From assembly GCA_958510825.1 (NCBI GenBank), contig OY294054.1, positions 10,022,319-10,086,318 of the forward strand: a stretch of DNA of 64,000 nt, in the 5' to 3' direction. Both the position numbers and the translations under genes were made by a program. Under the pieces are notes generated by a model. It was not told the origin of the DNA and did not search any database. It saw only the letters and a list, made by a program, of their open reading frames with translations. The DNA comes from Brachypterus glaber. Lineage: Eukaryota; Arthropoda; Insecta; Coleoptera; Kateretidae. This document shows positions 11,296-23,287 of this stretch, in pieces. The stretch's first letter is position 1; the number at the start of each line of letters is the position of its first letter.

Positions 11296-11597
11296 CCCTT
11301 AAACGGTTTTTGTATCCTGGAAAATACACGCATATTTGAAAATTCTTATACTTCAGGACTTCTGTGTGTGTATAATGAGATATATACATAAGTCTAATAC
11401 CGTGTGATATTAGCGTTCCCTTTTTGTTTGTGCTCTTAGTGATCACAACACTTTGCTTAGTACTAGCCATGGCAAAGTTTGCGAAAAAAATATTTTTTGA
11501 TAATATTATTTTTTCTATTTTGTATGTTGTCCTAAGTAAAAAAAAAACAGACTATAATTCTAATTTTATTTTTTATAAGCGAGTGCCCGTTTAAGGG
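11296..11597. mobile_element. piggyBac-like MITE with TTAA duplication
   Basis: The 302-bp element begins CCCTTAAACGG and ends with its complement CCGTTTAAGGG. It is flanked exactly by TTAA (11292-11295 and 11598-11601). TTAA target sites with CCC-beginning TIRs are diagnostic of the piggyBac superfamily. It has no transposase. A 61-residue frame inside it is incidental. Confidence 0.82.
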
Positions 11598-11601
11598 TTA
11601 A

Positions 11602-12084
11602 ATCTAATTTAAATTTTATTTGTGCGCAAGCTTTACTATCTTTTATAATCAAACTTAACAATTATAGGTGTATTTAAGAAGTTTAGCTAAAAACAAGCAT
11701 CGCGTATATTGTTAAATCAAAGTTTACACTATACAATTTATAATAAGTAAGTTTTACTGTTTCTACTGTGATTTTTTTGAAAACGGAACTACTAGGTTCC
11801 GTCTAAAAAGCCGTGACATAATCACCATCAGTAATGTAACGACCCAAGTGCCTTTTTGCCAAGACGTATTAAGGTAAAAACTGCTACTTGATTATTACTA
11901 TTTCTGTAGTTTCTTACAGCATAATTTGAATATTAAATCTTCGTGTTTGTTTCCTAGAAAATACAGTTACAAACTTCCAAGGAAATATTATTAATAGTTG
12001 CAAAATTTACATTTTATAATAAATTTTATAATAAATTTGCATAACATAATGAAACAAGTCGTGAAGATATGTAATGCTACGCAT
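11602..12084. other. AT-rich stretch, nothing recognised
   Basis: No gene or repeat pairing is visible. Confidence 0.4.
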
Positions 12085-12690
12085 TATATATTATTCACAG
12101 TAAATGGTGTATTGTATTTCGCAAATAAAAAAAAATAAAAAAAAGAAAAGATCTTTTTTGAAAAACGAAAAATTATTGAAAAAAAAATATTTCAAAAAAC
12201 AGTTTACAAAAAAACTTATTTTTTTAATTTTTATTTTTTTAATTTCTTTTTACGAAAAACGAAAAAACAAAATTTTTTCAAAAAAAAAAATTTTTCTAAA
12301 AAAACTTCTCAATTTATTTAATTTTATTTTATATATTTTTTTTCTAGAATTGATCCTCATAATAAAAGTAATTTTTCCTGAAAAAATTACGTTAATCGAG
12401 AAATTTCGATTTTTTAAAAAGTTTAACCCCCCATAACTTTTTTATTTTTAGGGGGATAATTTTCATAAACAATAGGGTTTTTCCCCTCATAGAACTTGAT
12501 TTTTCATGAAAATTTAAAGTCGATCGGATTATTCGTTCTTGAGTTATCGTGTCTACAAAAATCGTGACAGACGGACGTAAAGATGGATAATTAAAAAAAA
12601 TGCTTATTTTTTCATGAAACAAATTTATATCCAAGAATTTTTTGTCCAGGACGATTTTTGATTTTTTTTTAAACTACCGTATAATATTAT
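12085..12690 (+). repeat. Family F dispersed repeat, copy 2
   Basis: It has the same module order as 9237-9810: an A-rich region, CCCCCATAACTTTTTTATTT, the GTCGATCGGATTATTCGTTC core, a shortened GACAGACGGACG run, and ATCCAAGAATTTTTTGTCC. The lysine- and phenylalanine-rich frame at 12104-12436 is a product of the A/T runs and is not a gene. Confidence 0.6.
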
Positions 12691-12905
12691 TCTGGCGCTG
12701 TGAATAATATAATAAAATTAGTCTAACAAGAACATATTAATTTTATTTTTGACTAGCAACATAATTAAAATAAAAACAAACAGAATACTAGATACAAGAT
12801 ATAAACAAGCAAGGAATGTTTTCCTGGTGAAGTTTTACGTTAAATTTAATCTAGGGCCGCCGCCTCGAAAGGGCCGCAAGTCCAAAAGGTACACTAAAGT
12901 ATGAT

Positions 12906-13481
12906 CCGTTTATACGTGATAGTGACTCATATTCACGGAAAAAAAATTATAGCTAGGAGCGCTATAACACACATACCAAGCAAATTATAATCGCTTATTA
13001 TATAAATACAAGGCTTTCTCTTACAATTATGGCAGTCAGTGTAAAAATTTATATGAAATACTTTAATTGTTTAGTGAATAATAAAATATAACAAATAGTA
13101 TGGCATTTATAGCTTAAATAGATTTAATTATTGTCCGTGCTAATAATTTTTATAATATAATAAAATTTCTGTAAATTTATAATAGTGCCTGTAATAAATA
13201 TAATCGTGTCTATAATATATATAATCGTTTCCAATTTATTTTTAACATTATTAGTTATTGTGTCCCTTATAATCTATAGCTTAAATCACTATAATTTGCC
13301 ACTGTTACCAAATATCTTATAATGTATAGCGCAGAGCCCACTAATTTCTTTCCGTGTTGAGAGTATGGGCCGCGCGGGGAACGGAACGGAAAGAGGGCAG
13401 ACCAAGTCGACTATACTGCGGGTAAGAAAGCGTAAAGCGGGAGGTTGTTTTAAGCATGAGTCACTATTACGTAAAAACGAA
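12906..13481. mobile_element. Possible TIR element, about 0.58 kb
   Basis: TACGTGATAGTGACTCAT near the left end is matched inverted by ATGAGTCACTATTACGT at 13456-13472. About 22 of 25 bases pair. The interior is AT-rich, apart from a GC-rich patch at 13365-13400. No target duplication is clear, so this call is tentative. Confidence 0.45.
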
Positions 13482-13534
13482 TTAGCCTATACGCAATTCT
13501 GATTGTACCATCTTCACAGAGTTCTAAGTTGTTT

Positions 13535-14150
13535 GAAAAATGCATGACCTTGAAAATCCTAAAAATTCACAATTTTTTATACATTAATTTGCAAAATGCT
13601 TGTCCTTGAACATTCAGAAAATTTTCGACTGCGGCGCTGCACCAACAATGCAATCGCATAGGAATATTTTATTAAAAGTTTTTTTTTTTAATAGTTTGCT
13701 TATCAAATTGTAGGGTTTTTGAAAAATGCGTGACCTTAAAAATTCTAAAAGTTTCGCCTGCAGCGCTAAACTAAATAACAACAATGTAATCACCATTTTT
13801 ATAAAATTATTTGCAAAATGATTGACCCTGAACATTCAGAAAATTTTCGCCTGTGGCACCAACGATGCAATCTCAAAGGAATATGTTATAAAAAGTTTTT
13901 TTTTTCTTTGTTTATCAAATTCTTTGGAAAATGGGTGACCTTGAAAATTCTGAAAATTTAAACTACGTACTTATTTTAATTAAATTTTGTTAATAAATTT
14001 GCTTTTCAAATTCCTAGGTGTTTACAAAATGCGTCACCTAAAAATTCTAAAATTTTCGCCTACAGCGCTGAAATAAATACCAATTATGTAATCACAAAGA
14101 AATATTTTGTAAAAAGTTTTATTGGTTGATTTACTTTTTAAATTTTTCAA
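13535..14150. repeat. Degenerate tandem repeats
   Basis: The motif AAATGCGTGACCTTGAAAAT followed by a TTCGCCTGCAGCGCT-like block recurs in diverged form about six times (near 13535, 13595, 13723, 13815, 13925 and 14030), roughly every 60-130 bp. The copies have drifted and spacing is irregular, so this is an old array or a multiply duplicated element fragment. Confidence 0.55.
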
Positions 14151-14388
14151 GTTTAATTATTGTTTACAAGCTAATAAATGTTTTCAAAAAAATATAGATG
14201 ATGTCGCTAAAAAACTTTTGCACACGGGTTGCAAATTGGTAGTTACGCCACTGCTGCCCGCCTTAGGATGAACGCGTCAAATCCATGAAGCTGAAGTTTG
14301 TACTTTAGCAAACCCGCCGCAAGCGGCTTGTTTTCTAAACTTGTACTCGTGCGCTAAAAACGTGTTATGGAATAAGTGCTTAATTATA

Positions 14389-15879
14389 CACGGTGTATTT
14401 GAAATAGCGTAGGAAATTTTAACAGATGATTCTACATCATAAAATATGACAAAAAGTTCCTATAAACATATGTCTAAAAATGCGTCATAAGGGAGCTACG
14501 CCCCTTTGAAAGTGGCTAAAAAAATCGGTTTTTATTTAATAACTCAGGAACCCTTTGAGATATATCAACGAGGTTTTGCACATCAACTAACCCTACCAAG
14601 GCCCGTTTTTATGTGTTGTTTTCATGTACTTATTTCAACCAGGGGTGTGCGAAACGGGGGGGCTTATCAGTTTTTTGTCCCAAACTTTTTTCTGTGTAAC
14701 TTTTTTGCAATTTTATTTTTAAAATATGATTCCTCAGGTCAAAATACATAAAAAGGTACTCTTGTTGTAATACTGTAGGATTAACCGTTTTCGAGAAAAA
14801 TTCATTTGAAGGTGAAATTCCACGGTTCGAGAACGAAAAATTAAATACTAAAATGTTGTAAACCAAAATTTTAATGATGCAGGACGAATGTACATTAAAA
14901 ACTAAGAAAAAAACCTCATATACAGGTACTTCCAAATATCAACCTTAATGGAGCTATGGTCTCCTAAATATGCACCATTTTTAAAGGGCTATGGTAGCTT
15001 TAAAACCGTTTTTTCGACCTACATGTATGGAAACTTTTTTCTTAGAATAACATTGCATCATTAAAATTTTGGTTTTCGACATTTTAGTATTTAATTTTTC
15101 GTCCTCGAACCGTGAAATTTCACCTTCAAATGAACTTTTCTCGAAAACGGTTAATCCTACAGTATTACAACAAGAGTACCTTTTTATGTATTTTGACCTG
15201 AGGAATCATATTTTAAAAATAAAATTGCAAAAAAGTTACACAGAAAAAAGTTTGGGACAAAAAACTGATAAGCCCCCCCGTTTCGCACACCCCTGGTTGA
15301 AATAAGTACATGAAAATAACACATAAAAACGGGCCTTGGTAGGGTTAGTTGATGTGCAAAACCTCGTTGATATATCTCAAAGGGTTCCTGAGTTATTAAA
15401 TAAAAACCGATTTTTTTAGCCACTTTCAAAGGGGCGTAGCTCCCTTATGACGCATTTTTAGACATATGTTTATAGGAACTTTTTGTCATATTTTATTACA
15501 ACAAGAGTACCTTTTTTATGTATTTTGACCTGAAGAATCATATTTCGAAAATAAAATTGCAAAAAAGTTACACAGAAAAAAGTTTGGGACAAAAAACTGA
15601 TAAGGCCCCCCCGTTTCGCACACCCCTGGTTTAAATAAGTACCTGAAAATGACATACAAAGATGGGCCTTATTAGGATTAATTTACGTGTAAAACCTCGT
15701 TAATATATCTAAAAGGGTTCCTGAGTTATTAAATAAAAACCGATTTTTTTAGCCAATTTCAAAGGGGCGTAGCTCACTTATGACGCATTTTTAGACATAT
15801 GTTTATAGGAACTTTTTGTCATATTTTATCATGTAGAATCACCTGTTAAAATTTCCTACGCTATTTTAAATACACCCTG
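14389..15879. mobile_element. Family A TIR element, copy 2, nested in family H
   Basis: The TIRs CACGGTGTATTTGAAATAGC and (right) GCTATTTTAAATACACCCTG are flanked by TA at 14387-14388 and 15880-15881. The arms fold back as in copy 1 at 443-1347. At 1491 bp it is longer than copy 1 (905 bp), partly because the right arm carries a tandem duplication. Mirror-image short frames on both strands are arm sequence only. Confidence 0.82.
15164..15828. repeat. 331-bp tandem duplication inside family A copy 2
   Basis: Copies 15164-15494 and 15495-15828 both start ATTACAACAAGAGTACC and end TGTCATATTTTA. They are highly similar with scattered substitutions, for example GGGCCTTGGTAGGGTTAG against GGGCCTTATTAGGATTAA. 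Copy 1 of the family has only one such unit. Confidence 0.78.
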
Positions 15880-16048
15880 TACTATTTGAATTTTCGATGC
15901 AAAAAAACGTTGCAAACTTCAGCTTCATGCTAATCCAGATATCATTACAGTCAATATTTCTGTGACCGCTAACATAAAAATCGACTGTACTGCTATCTGG
16001 ATTTGCCGCGTTTATCCTAAGGAGGGCAGACTGGTAGTGGCATAACGT

Positions 16049-16580
16049 GCGTTAAAGTTAATTTTCTGATCTACTTAGTTGCGTTATATCTGTTGTTTTC
16101 CTGTATGGTCGTTTATCCTACGAAAAAAGGGACAAGGACGAGCCAAAAATAGATGGGAATAAATAAAAGCTCTAATAAGAAGCAAATCAGGTATAGCGAT
16201 GATATCGGACGATAAGGAGGAACATTCTAGATAAAAATTTAAAAAATTAAACAGTATTTCAATAATAACACAGGCCCACTTCATGGGCTCATTTTACACT
16301 AAAATTGCAGATAAGATTTTCACCATTTTAAACAGTTTTTTTGGTGTAACGAGTCTTTTTTATGGCAGATTCGTGTTCAGAATCCCAAAATACATAACAA
16401 TAGGTGGGTCTCAACCCCAAAAATTTTTGTTGTAAGCCAGTTTAATTGAATTGTCTTCGATATTAGAGTAGAAATGGCACGGTTTCACAGCATTTACATT
16501 CTCTCCAAAATGTGTATAAGTTTTGAGGTTTTAATGAGTAAATTTTTATTATACTCCTCGCAGCTTCAAAGTAGAGGTAT
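16049..16580. other. No recognisable feature
   Basis: I see no supported gene or repeat pairing in this stretch. Confidence 0.4.
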
Positions 16581-16587
16581 GTTACAC

Positions 16588-17455
16588 AGCCTCACAAAAA
16601 AAAGTTCGAGATCCGTGAGACACACTATGATATTCCTATGTATTTTTCGACGCTGAATCCGAATTTGATGTCAAAAAATTCTACACCCCTGGAATCCTCC
16701 CCGGGCCCAAAAACTACCCCCAAGAAAGGGTGGAAAATTGAGTTTCGCATGCCAGATCCTCATCCATGGTATTCCTATGTATTTTTCGACGCTGAATCCG
16801 AATTTGAGGTCGAAACAAATTATACACCACTGGAGTTCACTCCTGTTCCCAAAAACTAACCCTGAGAAGGGTTGGAAAATTGCGTTTCGGATGCCAGATG
16901 CTCAACCGTGGTGTTCCTTTGTATTTTTCGACTCTGAATCCGGATCCGAGGTCAAGAAAGTTTTTTCCTTTCGCTAGGGCTCCTGCAGAAAAATCAATGT
17001 TATGATTTATTTGTTTAAAACCTGTTGTTATAAAAGTTATCTGGCAAAAAATATTAAAAATACAATATCTCTAAACGGGGATTCTCGCGGAAAAAGTAAG
17101 ACCACGTCTGAACTGGCGGAGACTGGCGCTTTGCGACTTCAAACGTTTTCCGTCCCAAGTTCAATTTTCACCCGTTATTTTCCTACCTTTCTTGTGGGGT
17201 AGTTTTTGGGCCCGGGAATGAATTCCAGGGGTGTAGATATTTTTTTGACCTCGAATTAGGATTCAGCGTCAAAAAATACATAGGTATGCCATGGTTGGAC
17301 ATCTGGCATCCGAAACTCAATTTTCCACCCCTTTTGGGTCCGGGGGTGACGTCTAGGGTCTTTTCTGACCCCGGATTCATATTCAGCGTCGAAAAATATA
17401 TAGGAATATCATGTTCTGTCTCACGGATCTCGACCTCTTTTTTTTTGTGGGGCTG
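16588..17455. mobile_element. TIR element with CAGCC(T/C)CACAAAAAAAA ends (family I)
   Basis: The left end CAGCCTCACAAAAAAAAG pairs with the right end TTTTTTTTGTGGGGCTG, and the arms continue through GAGATCCGTGAGACA. Each arm contains repeated blocks of TTCCTATGTATTTTTCGACG with GCTGAATCCG, so this is a palindrome made of short repeats. It shares its end and inner motif with the element at 25887-26992. Short frames on both strands are by-products of the repeats. Confidence 0.7.
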
Positions 17456-17497
17456 TTACGTTTATTTGGACCCTGAAAAAAAGTCCAAAATCTAAAA

Positions 17498-17645
17498 ATT
17501 TTATACCAGTTTGCATTATAACAACTTTTTAAAATATCCGTTCGTCTGTCCGTCCGTCTATCCATCCGTCGTCCGTCCAAATGTCATGTTTTATTTTCTG
17601 TGAGATAAAAATCCGATCGACTTCAGGAAAAATTACTCTTGGAAA
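17498..17645 (-). repeat. Family F dispersed repeat, inverted fragment
   Basis: The run CGTCTGTCCGTCCGTCTATCC followed by ATCCGATCGACTTCAGG is the reverse complement of the GACGGACG block and the GTCGATCGGAT core seen at 9237-9810 and 12085-12690. Confidence 0.55.
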
Positions 17646-18840
17646 GCCAAAATTCTTGCCTTTTTTTCCAATTTCCTGAAGTTATAATCAAAGTAGGCCG
17701 GATAAAAGTCATTATTTTTTTTTATATAATAAAAAAATATATACTGTTTTTGTTAAAAAAAATACTTACCCCTACCCCTCGGGAGCGTGACGTTAAAATG
17801 ATTTTGGTATAAAATAATTAAGTTTCCTTAAACGTTGAAGGCTTTTAAAACTAGTTTCAAGCTTGATGTTTTAAAGAAAACCAGCTTCAGTTTGTTTCTA
17901 ATTATTGTTTATATAACATAGGATTAATTGGGCCCTGTTATGCAAAAAGTAACCAACCCACAAACTAAAAAAAAAAACGAGATAATGACGTATCTAGAAA
18001 TGTCCATACTACATTCCACATGTAGGTTGGATACATGTGAAATATTGTGGGTTGGTTCCTTTTTGCATAACAGGGTTAAGTTATGAGGTTCACAAACTCA
18101 TGATAATTATCCTTTTTCGATGTTTTTTATACATTTCATTTGCTAAGGATTTATGTCTGTACATAAATAAATATTATTTTATTAGAAATGTTAATAAAAA
18201 ATATGGTAATGCAAATATTTAGATTTTTTTTTCTTTATTTTTTAGTTTAGAAGCTGTAAGAGTTAAATATTTTAATTACCATGTTTTTATGTCAACATTT
18301 CTAATAAAATAATATTTATTTACGTATAGACATTAATCCTTAACAAATGAAATGTATAACACCCTCAAAAAAGAATAATTATTATGAGTTTTTAAACCTT
18401 ATAACTGGACCCTGTTATGCAAAAAGCAACCAACCCAAAATTTTTCACATATTGTGGGTAGGATGCAGGAATGTAGTATAAACATTTCTAGATCAGTATA
18501 CGTTATTATCTCTTTTTTAAATTTGTGGGTTGGTTGCTTTTTGCATAACAGAGCCCAATTAATCCTATGTTATATAAACAAAAACATTAGAAACAAATAG
18601 AAGCTGCTTTTCTTTAAAATATCAAGCTTAAAACTAGTTTTAAAAGACTTTAACCTAATCATTTATTTTATACCAAAATCATTTAAACGTCACGCTCCCG
18701 GGGGGTAGGGGTAAGTAATTTATTTAACAAAAACTGTATATATTTTTTTATTATCAAAAAAAAAAAGAAATAATAACTTTTATCTAGCCTACTTTGATTA
18801 TAACTTCAAGAAATTGGAAGAAAAGGCAAGAACGTTGGCA
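17645..18840. mobile_element. 1.2-kb palindromic element (family J)
   Basis: Arms of nearly 600 bp, 17645-18215 and 18270-18840, mirror each other (for example ATCAAAGTAGG / CCTACTTTGAT and TTATGCAAAAAG / CTTTTTGCATAA) around a centre near 18235. TTGGGCCCTGTTATGCAAAA and its complement occur in each arm, and a solo piece of that block lies at 29061-29104. The only open frames are arm sequence. Confidence 0.75.
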
Positions 18841-19500
18841 TTTTTGACATTCTATTGAAAATAAAAAAATAATAACAAAAATGTGGATTTCAGTAATTTA
18901 GTTTATTGAAAGTAGACATAGTCAAAAATATATCCTAAAATTTTAAAAAATATTAAGGGTGGGTTTTTTGAGATATTTAAGTTTAAAGCTTTTAATTTAT
19001 CTAAAAAAACAAAACACTATCGATATAAAAAAATTGAATGTTGTCAAGATATTGACGTTGTTTCTAGTGTTGAAACCCGTTTTTGGATATCTCTAATAGT
19101 TTTAAAGTTATTATACGGCAAAGTCAATTTTTATAATAATCTTTGATTTTAGAAAAAAATTTAAAAAATCCATATCTTTATATCTTTAATATGCGTCATT
19201 CTAAAAAATCCAATTAGGGATCTATTTCTGATGTCACAATGTACCCACCCATAAAGCATAATTCACCCAAACCCGTGACCATAGTTGACTGAATCCACGT
19301 GGAATGGGCTAACAAGGACAGTTAGCAAACGATTAATGATTTTTAGTTATACAAAAAAAAAACTGGTGTAATAAAAAAAACTGCTGCAGACAAAAAATTT
19401 GGGAGAGCGTAGTAAAAGGCGTAGATTATATCAATTCGGGTGCGATTCGCGTAACTTCGGTCTAATTCGTATCTGCAGCATAGTACGAGTTAAGGCCTTA
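18841..19500. other. AT-rich stretch, nothing recognised
   Basis: No gene or repeat pairing is visible. It ends in a less AT-rich patch (19400-19500) that runs into the N gap. Confidence 0.4.
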
Positions 19501-19700
19501 NNNNNNNNNNNNNNNNNNNNNNNNNNNNNNNNNNNNNNNNNNNNNNNNNNNNNNNNNNNNNNNNNNNNNNNNNNNNNNNNNNNNNNNNNNNNNNNNNNNN
19601 NNNNNNNNNNNNNNNNNNNNNNNNNNNNNNNNNNNNNNNNNNNNNNNNNNNNNNNNNNNNNNNNNNNNNNNNNNNNNNNNNNNNNNNNNNNNNNNNNNNN
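19501..19700. other. Assembly gap of exactly 200 N
   Basis: The round size is a placeholder convention used when contigs are joined by scaffolding, so the real distance is unknown. The frame annotated across it (19399-19845) is meaningless. Confidence 0.98.
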
Positions 19701-20135
19701 TTTTACGCTTTCATTTTCGGGACTAAACTTGCCGTTTTTCTCCCAAGGGAATAAAAATCACGGAAACCTGGATAATATTAAAATATTATACTTACTATGT
19801 GCTTTGTTGGTTCAAAAATTAGGTTTGGTGATGTTTTGTAATTAATTAGCTATTCAAACCAATTTATTTCATTTTTACAAAGAAAACCTTTAAAAATAAC
19901 ATTGTTTTAACAATTTATACATAACTTAAAATTTATCATCTTCGTCCATTTTTTTGACGTTTGTGTCAACCATATTAAAAAACAATTGAAATCGCGATAG
20001 CCGTGAAACTGACTTTTCGCAATTTACAGCCATCTTGATTAAATTACGAAAATAAAACAACCGATTTTAGACCCGTGGTTTTTAATTTTAATTTTATCTA
20101 CCTACCTAAATTATGTTTGGTCCTGCAAAAAATAG
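19701..20135. other. AT-rich stretch, nothing recognised
   Basis: No gene is visible. TTCGGGACTAAACTTGCCG near 19716 faintly resembles the arms of the next hairpin. Confidence 0.4.
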
Positions 20136-20259
20136 TGCATATACCTCAGGACTAATCTTGGCTGTTTTAGTCCCTTGCATTTCTCGCTACGCTCGCTCAG
20201 GAAACACTCACGCAGCGGGACTAAAACAGCCAGTTTAGTCCCTTGGTATATAAATAACT
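20136..20259. repeat. Foldback hairpin, about 124 bp
   Basis: Arms 20136-20183 and 20217-20259 pair. The core is TTGGCTGTTTTAGTCCC against GGGACTAAAACAGCCAG. The loop contains CTCGCTACGCTCGCTC. It is probably a small MITE. Confidence 0.6.
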
Positions 20260-20332
20260 ATTTGTTACTTCAAATACAATTTAAATGATTTTGTGTTTTA
20301 TGAAATTATTCTGTTTTCCTTAATGCGAACCT

Positions 20333-20540
20333 GATGAAGCTGAAGTTTGCAACGTTTTTTTGCATCGAAAATTTAAATAGTATGTATATTAAAGCACTTA
20401 TTCCATAACAAGTTTTTAGCGCACTTTTAGCGGCTTGTTTTCTAAACTTGTACTTGTGCGCTAAAGACGTACGTTATGAAACTAGTACTTTAATACACTA
20501 TTTGAATTTTTATTGCAAGAAAACGTTGCAAATTTTAGCA
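20333..20540. repeat. Family H fragment, without the nested element
   Basis: TGAAGCTGAAGTTTGCAACG pairs with the inverted right arm (CGTTGCAAATTTTAGCA). The middle, with CGGCTTGTTTTCTAAACTTG, matches 14321-14345. It shows the region where family A inserted in the other copy (here ATACACTATTTGAA). Confidence 0.6.
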
Positions 20541-20900
20541 CCCCCCTGGTGTGATTTTGAGCACCCCCTAGCAAAATAAGCTCTAAGTAACCCCACAGGG
20601 GGTGCTTAAGTCAAAACAGAAACTACCCTACATTAAAAAATAGTAATACTGTGAGTAATGTAAATTAAATTTAATCGTTTTTAAATAATTCTCACAAGAC
20701 AGAAAGAAAATTAATTAATATTATTTTTAGTTAAATTTTTCAGAGGTGAGGACCTTTTTTTTAGTCAGCAAAATGTCACGGTCAGGGTTAAAGCTGTTTT
20801 TTTGATTTGGGAAATTTCTCAATTTTTAAATTTTTAGTTGGGAAATATTTGCTCTGCCCTCCCCTGGATTTTTTTTCCAGTTACGGGCCTGTATTAGTAG
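20541..20900. repeat. Old repeat remnants
   Basis: GCACCCCCCTGG near 20541 pairs with CAGGGGGTGC near 20598, a small hairpin. About 20740-20775 (AGAGGTGAGGACC..TTAGTC) resembles the internal blocks of the hAT-like element at 29309-29676. Confidence 0.4.
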
Positions 20901-21340
20901 GTATCTACCTATTCTTATCAGGGTTTTGTAAGATCCGTAATGAACAGTCACTAATTAATATTTAAGTATATCGCTTACTGTAATAAACAAATGTAAATGA
21001 ATATGAAATATGTCTCACCGAAAAAATTCTAGAAGAACCGCCATGTTTTTGTCTCAAACCAATTATGCATTGTTTTTAAGGAAAAACACTATTATAAACG
21101 AAACGTATATGTAAATTACTGTTCAATTTTATTTAAACTTCACTATTACACTATTTTTAAACATTATAGGCATTAAAAAACACCGATTTTATAGAAAAAT
21201 CCCGAAAAATGTCATCAACACGCGCGCTTTGCCTACATTCCTGCATTTGGATGTTTGCATTTAATAAAGCTCATCTCTTATTGGCTTATCATAGAGGTCT
21301 AACAAGTCAGTCACGGCCTGCTTAAAAAAAAGTTTAGTCT
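20901..21340. other. No recognisable feature
   Basis: AT-rich sequence with no supported gene or repeat pairing. Confidence 0.4.
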
Positions 21341-21346
21341 TGTGTT

Positions 21347-22358
21347 TACTGTCGGAAACAATTATCGATTTTTTAACGGCTATTTCTTTAAGTTTTGTGA
21401 AGATCTAATATTGCTTGGCACAAATGGATATATTGAAAACTTAGTTCTTAGTGTGAAAAAACATTAAATAAACTGAAAATTGGTACGGTTCCACGGCACC
21501 TACTTTCTCGCATAAATATTCTGGTAAGGGTTAAGATTTTTATTATTTTGTTGTTGTTTTTATAAACAGTTTGCACTTATTTTTTATGATAATGGAAAAG
21601 TAACTACCAAATATAAACTTTTTAAGCTAAATTAGCTCGCCTTCCCAAAATTGCAAAAAAATACTTTATGTATTTTTTTTTGGGAAAACATGTCAGGTTG
21701 TTATGTTTATAAAATTTTTGATCGCTTAACCTCTTCAGTCCCAGGTCTGGCAAAAAAAGTATTTATAACTTAGTTTTTTTTTTTCGTTTGGAAACAATAA
21801 TCGATTTTTTACCGGTTATTTCTTTGAATTTTGTGAAGATATAATATTGCTTGGCACTTCATGAAAATTGGTACGGTTCCACCCCACCTAGTTTCTCGCA
21901 CACACTTAAAGTGTTAAGATTTTTATTATTTTGTTGTTGTTTCTATAAACAGTTTGCACCTTTTTTTTTATATATAATGCAAAAGTAACTACCAAATATA
22001 AACTTTTTCAGCTAAATTAGCTCGCCTTACCAAAATTGCAAAAAAATACTTTATGTATTTTTTTTTTGGGAAAACATGTCAGGTTATGTTTATAAAATTT
22101 TTGATCGCTTAACCTCTTCAGTCCCAGGTCTGGCAAAAAAAAGTATTTATAACTTAGTTTTTTTTTTTCGTTTGGAAATTATCGATTTTTTACCGGTTAT
22201 TTCTTTGAATTTTGTGAAGATATAATATTGCTTGGCACTTCATGAAAATTGGTACGGTTCCATGCACCTACTTTCTCGCAAAAATATTCTGGTGTTAAGA
22301 TTTTTATTTTTTTGTTGTTGTTATAAACTTATTTTTTATGATAATGAAAAAGTAACTA
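21347..22358. repeat. Tandem repeat array, unit about 0.4 kb
   Basis: Three units start near 21353, 21790 and 22174, with spacings of about 437 and 384 bp. Each contains ATCGATTTTTTA, TAATATTGCTTGGCAC, AAAATTGGTACGGTTCCA and TTGTTGTTGTT; units 1 and 2 continue with TTAGCTCGCC and CAGTCCCAGGTCTGG, while the third breaks off before these. The third unit is interrupted at 22358 by a transposon and resumes at 25251. Confidence 0.75.
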
Positions 22359-23287
22359 GGGGACGTCCATAAAGTATGTCACGTTTTTGTTGGCAATTTT
22401 TTACCCCCCCCCCCATTCCCCTTGTCACAAAGTGTCACACCAGCATGGACCCCCCCCTATGTCACGTCACGTTAATGCAAAAAACAACAATTTTGTTCTT
22501 GTAGATATTTTTATTACATTTTAAACATCGTCCAAATAAATATAATATTAGTAAAAAATAAAATCTTTAAAAAATAAAAAAAGATATACTACTAAAAACC
22601 TAAAAATAGCATATGTATTTATGTACCAATACCAATTTAAGGACATGAAATAAATTTCTAGGGTTGCGTTTCCACCATCGTAAACAAAAAATGTTACGAT
22701 TACACATCGAGTTTAATAAATAAATTCGTTAAAAATTTTTCGGGATTTTTCGGGATTCAAAAATCTTCAAGATATCCCGAAATTTCGGGATCCCGAATTT
22801 CGGGCTTGGAAACCCTATACACGGTGTCCCACGGTAGACAAATCAGTCAAACTGTGGCGTTATTAACAAAGATATCAACATGAAACTTTTACCAGTCAAT
22901 ATGGACCTAATTATCTTCAATTGACCCAAAACAAAATTTTTCTACTCTTTTTTGGTTTTGAGCTAGAGCTCCACACATGCACTTTTAAAAGCATAACAAT
23001 ACTTTCAAATGCCAAAATTAAAAAAAGTAACAATTTTTCTTTATCATATGATAGTTTTTTTCACTAAAAACAATAATTTTCGATTTAAATTCTTCATTTT
23101 ATAAAACCTTAAAAAAGGGCAATTGCATAATGGAATGACCCCGCTATGGCAAAAGAGTAGGATGCCTTGAAATTAAATTTTTTAAATAAGTCGTATATGA
23201 TAACAATAAATGTCAAATTTGATTTTACATTATAATCAAAAAATTAACAAAGCAAGATTTTTATAAAACCAAGTTTTGAATGCCAAA

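Larger units (their letters stand above)
14241..16048. mobile_element. TIR element (family H) split by a nested element
   Basis: The left end AGTTACGCCACTGCTGCCCG and onward to GATGAACGCG is matched inverted at 16005-16047 (CGCGTTTATCCTAAGG..TAGTGGCATAACG). The element's own sequence is only 14241-14388 plus 15880-16048. Everything between is the family A insert. A related uninterrupted fragment at 20333-20540 shows what the junction looks like without the insert. I see no open frame. Confidence 0.72.

Noticed and set aside
12104..12436. 110-residue lysine/phenylalanine-rich frame
   Set aside because: It comes from A- and T-runs of the family F repeat.
14506..15655. Paired frames of 78-101 codons on both strands
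   Set aside because: They are nearly identical on opposite strands because they lie in the two arms of a palindromic transposon.
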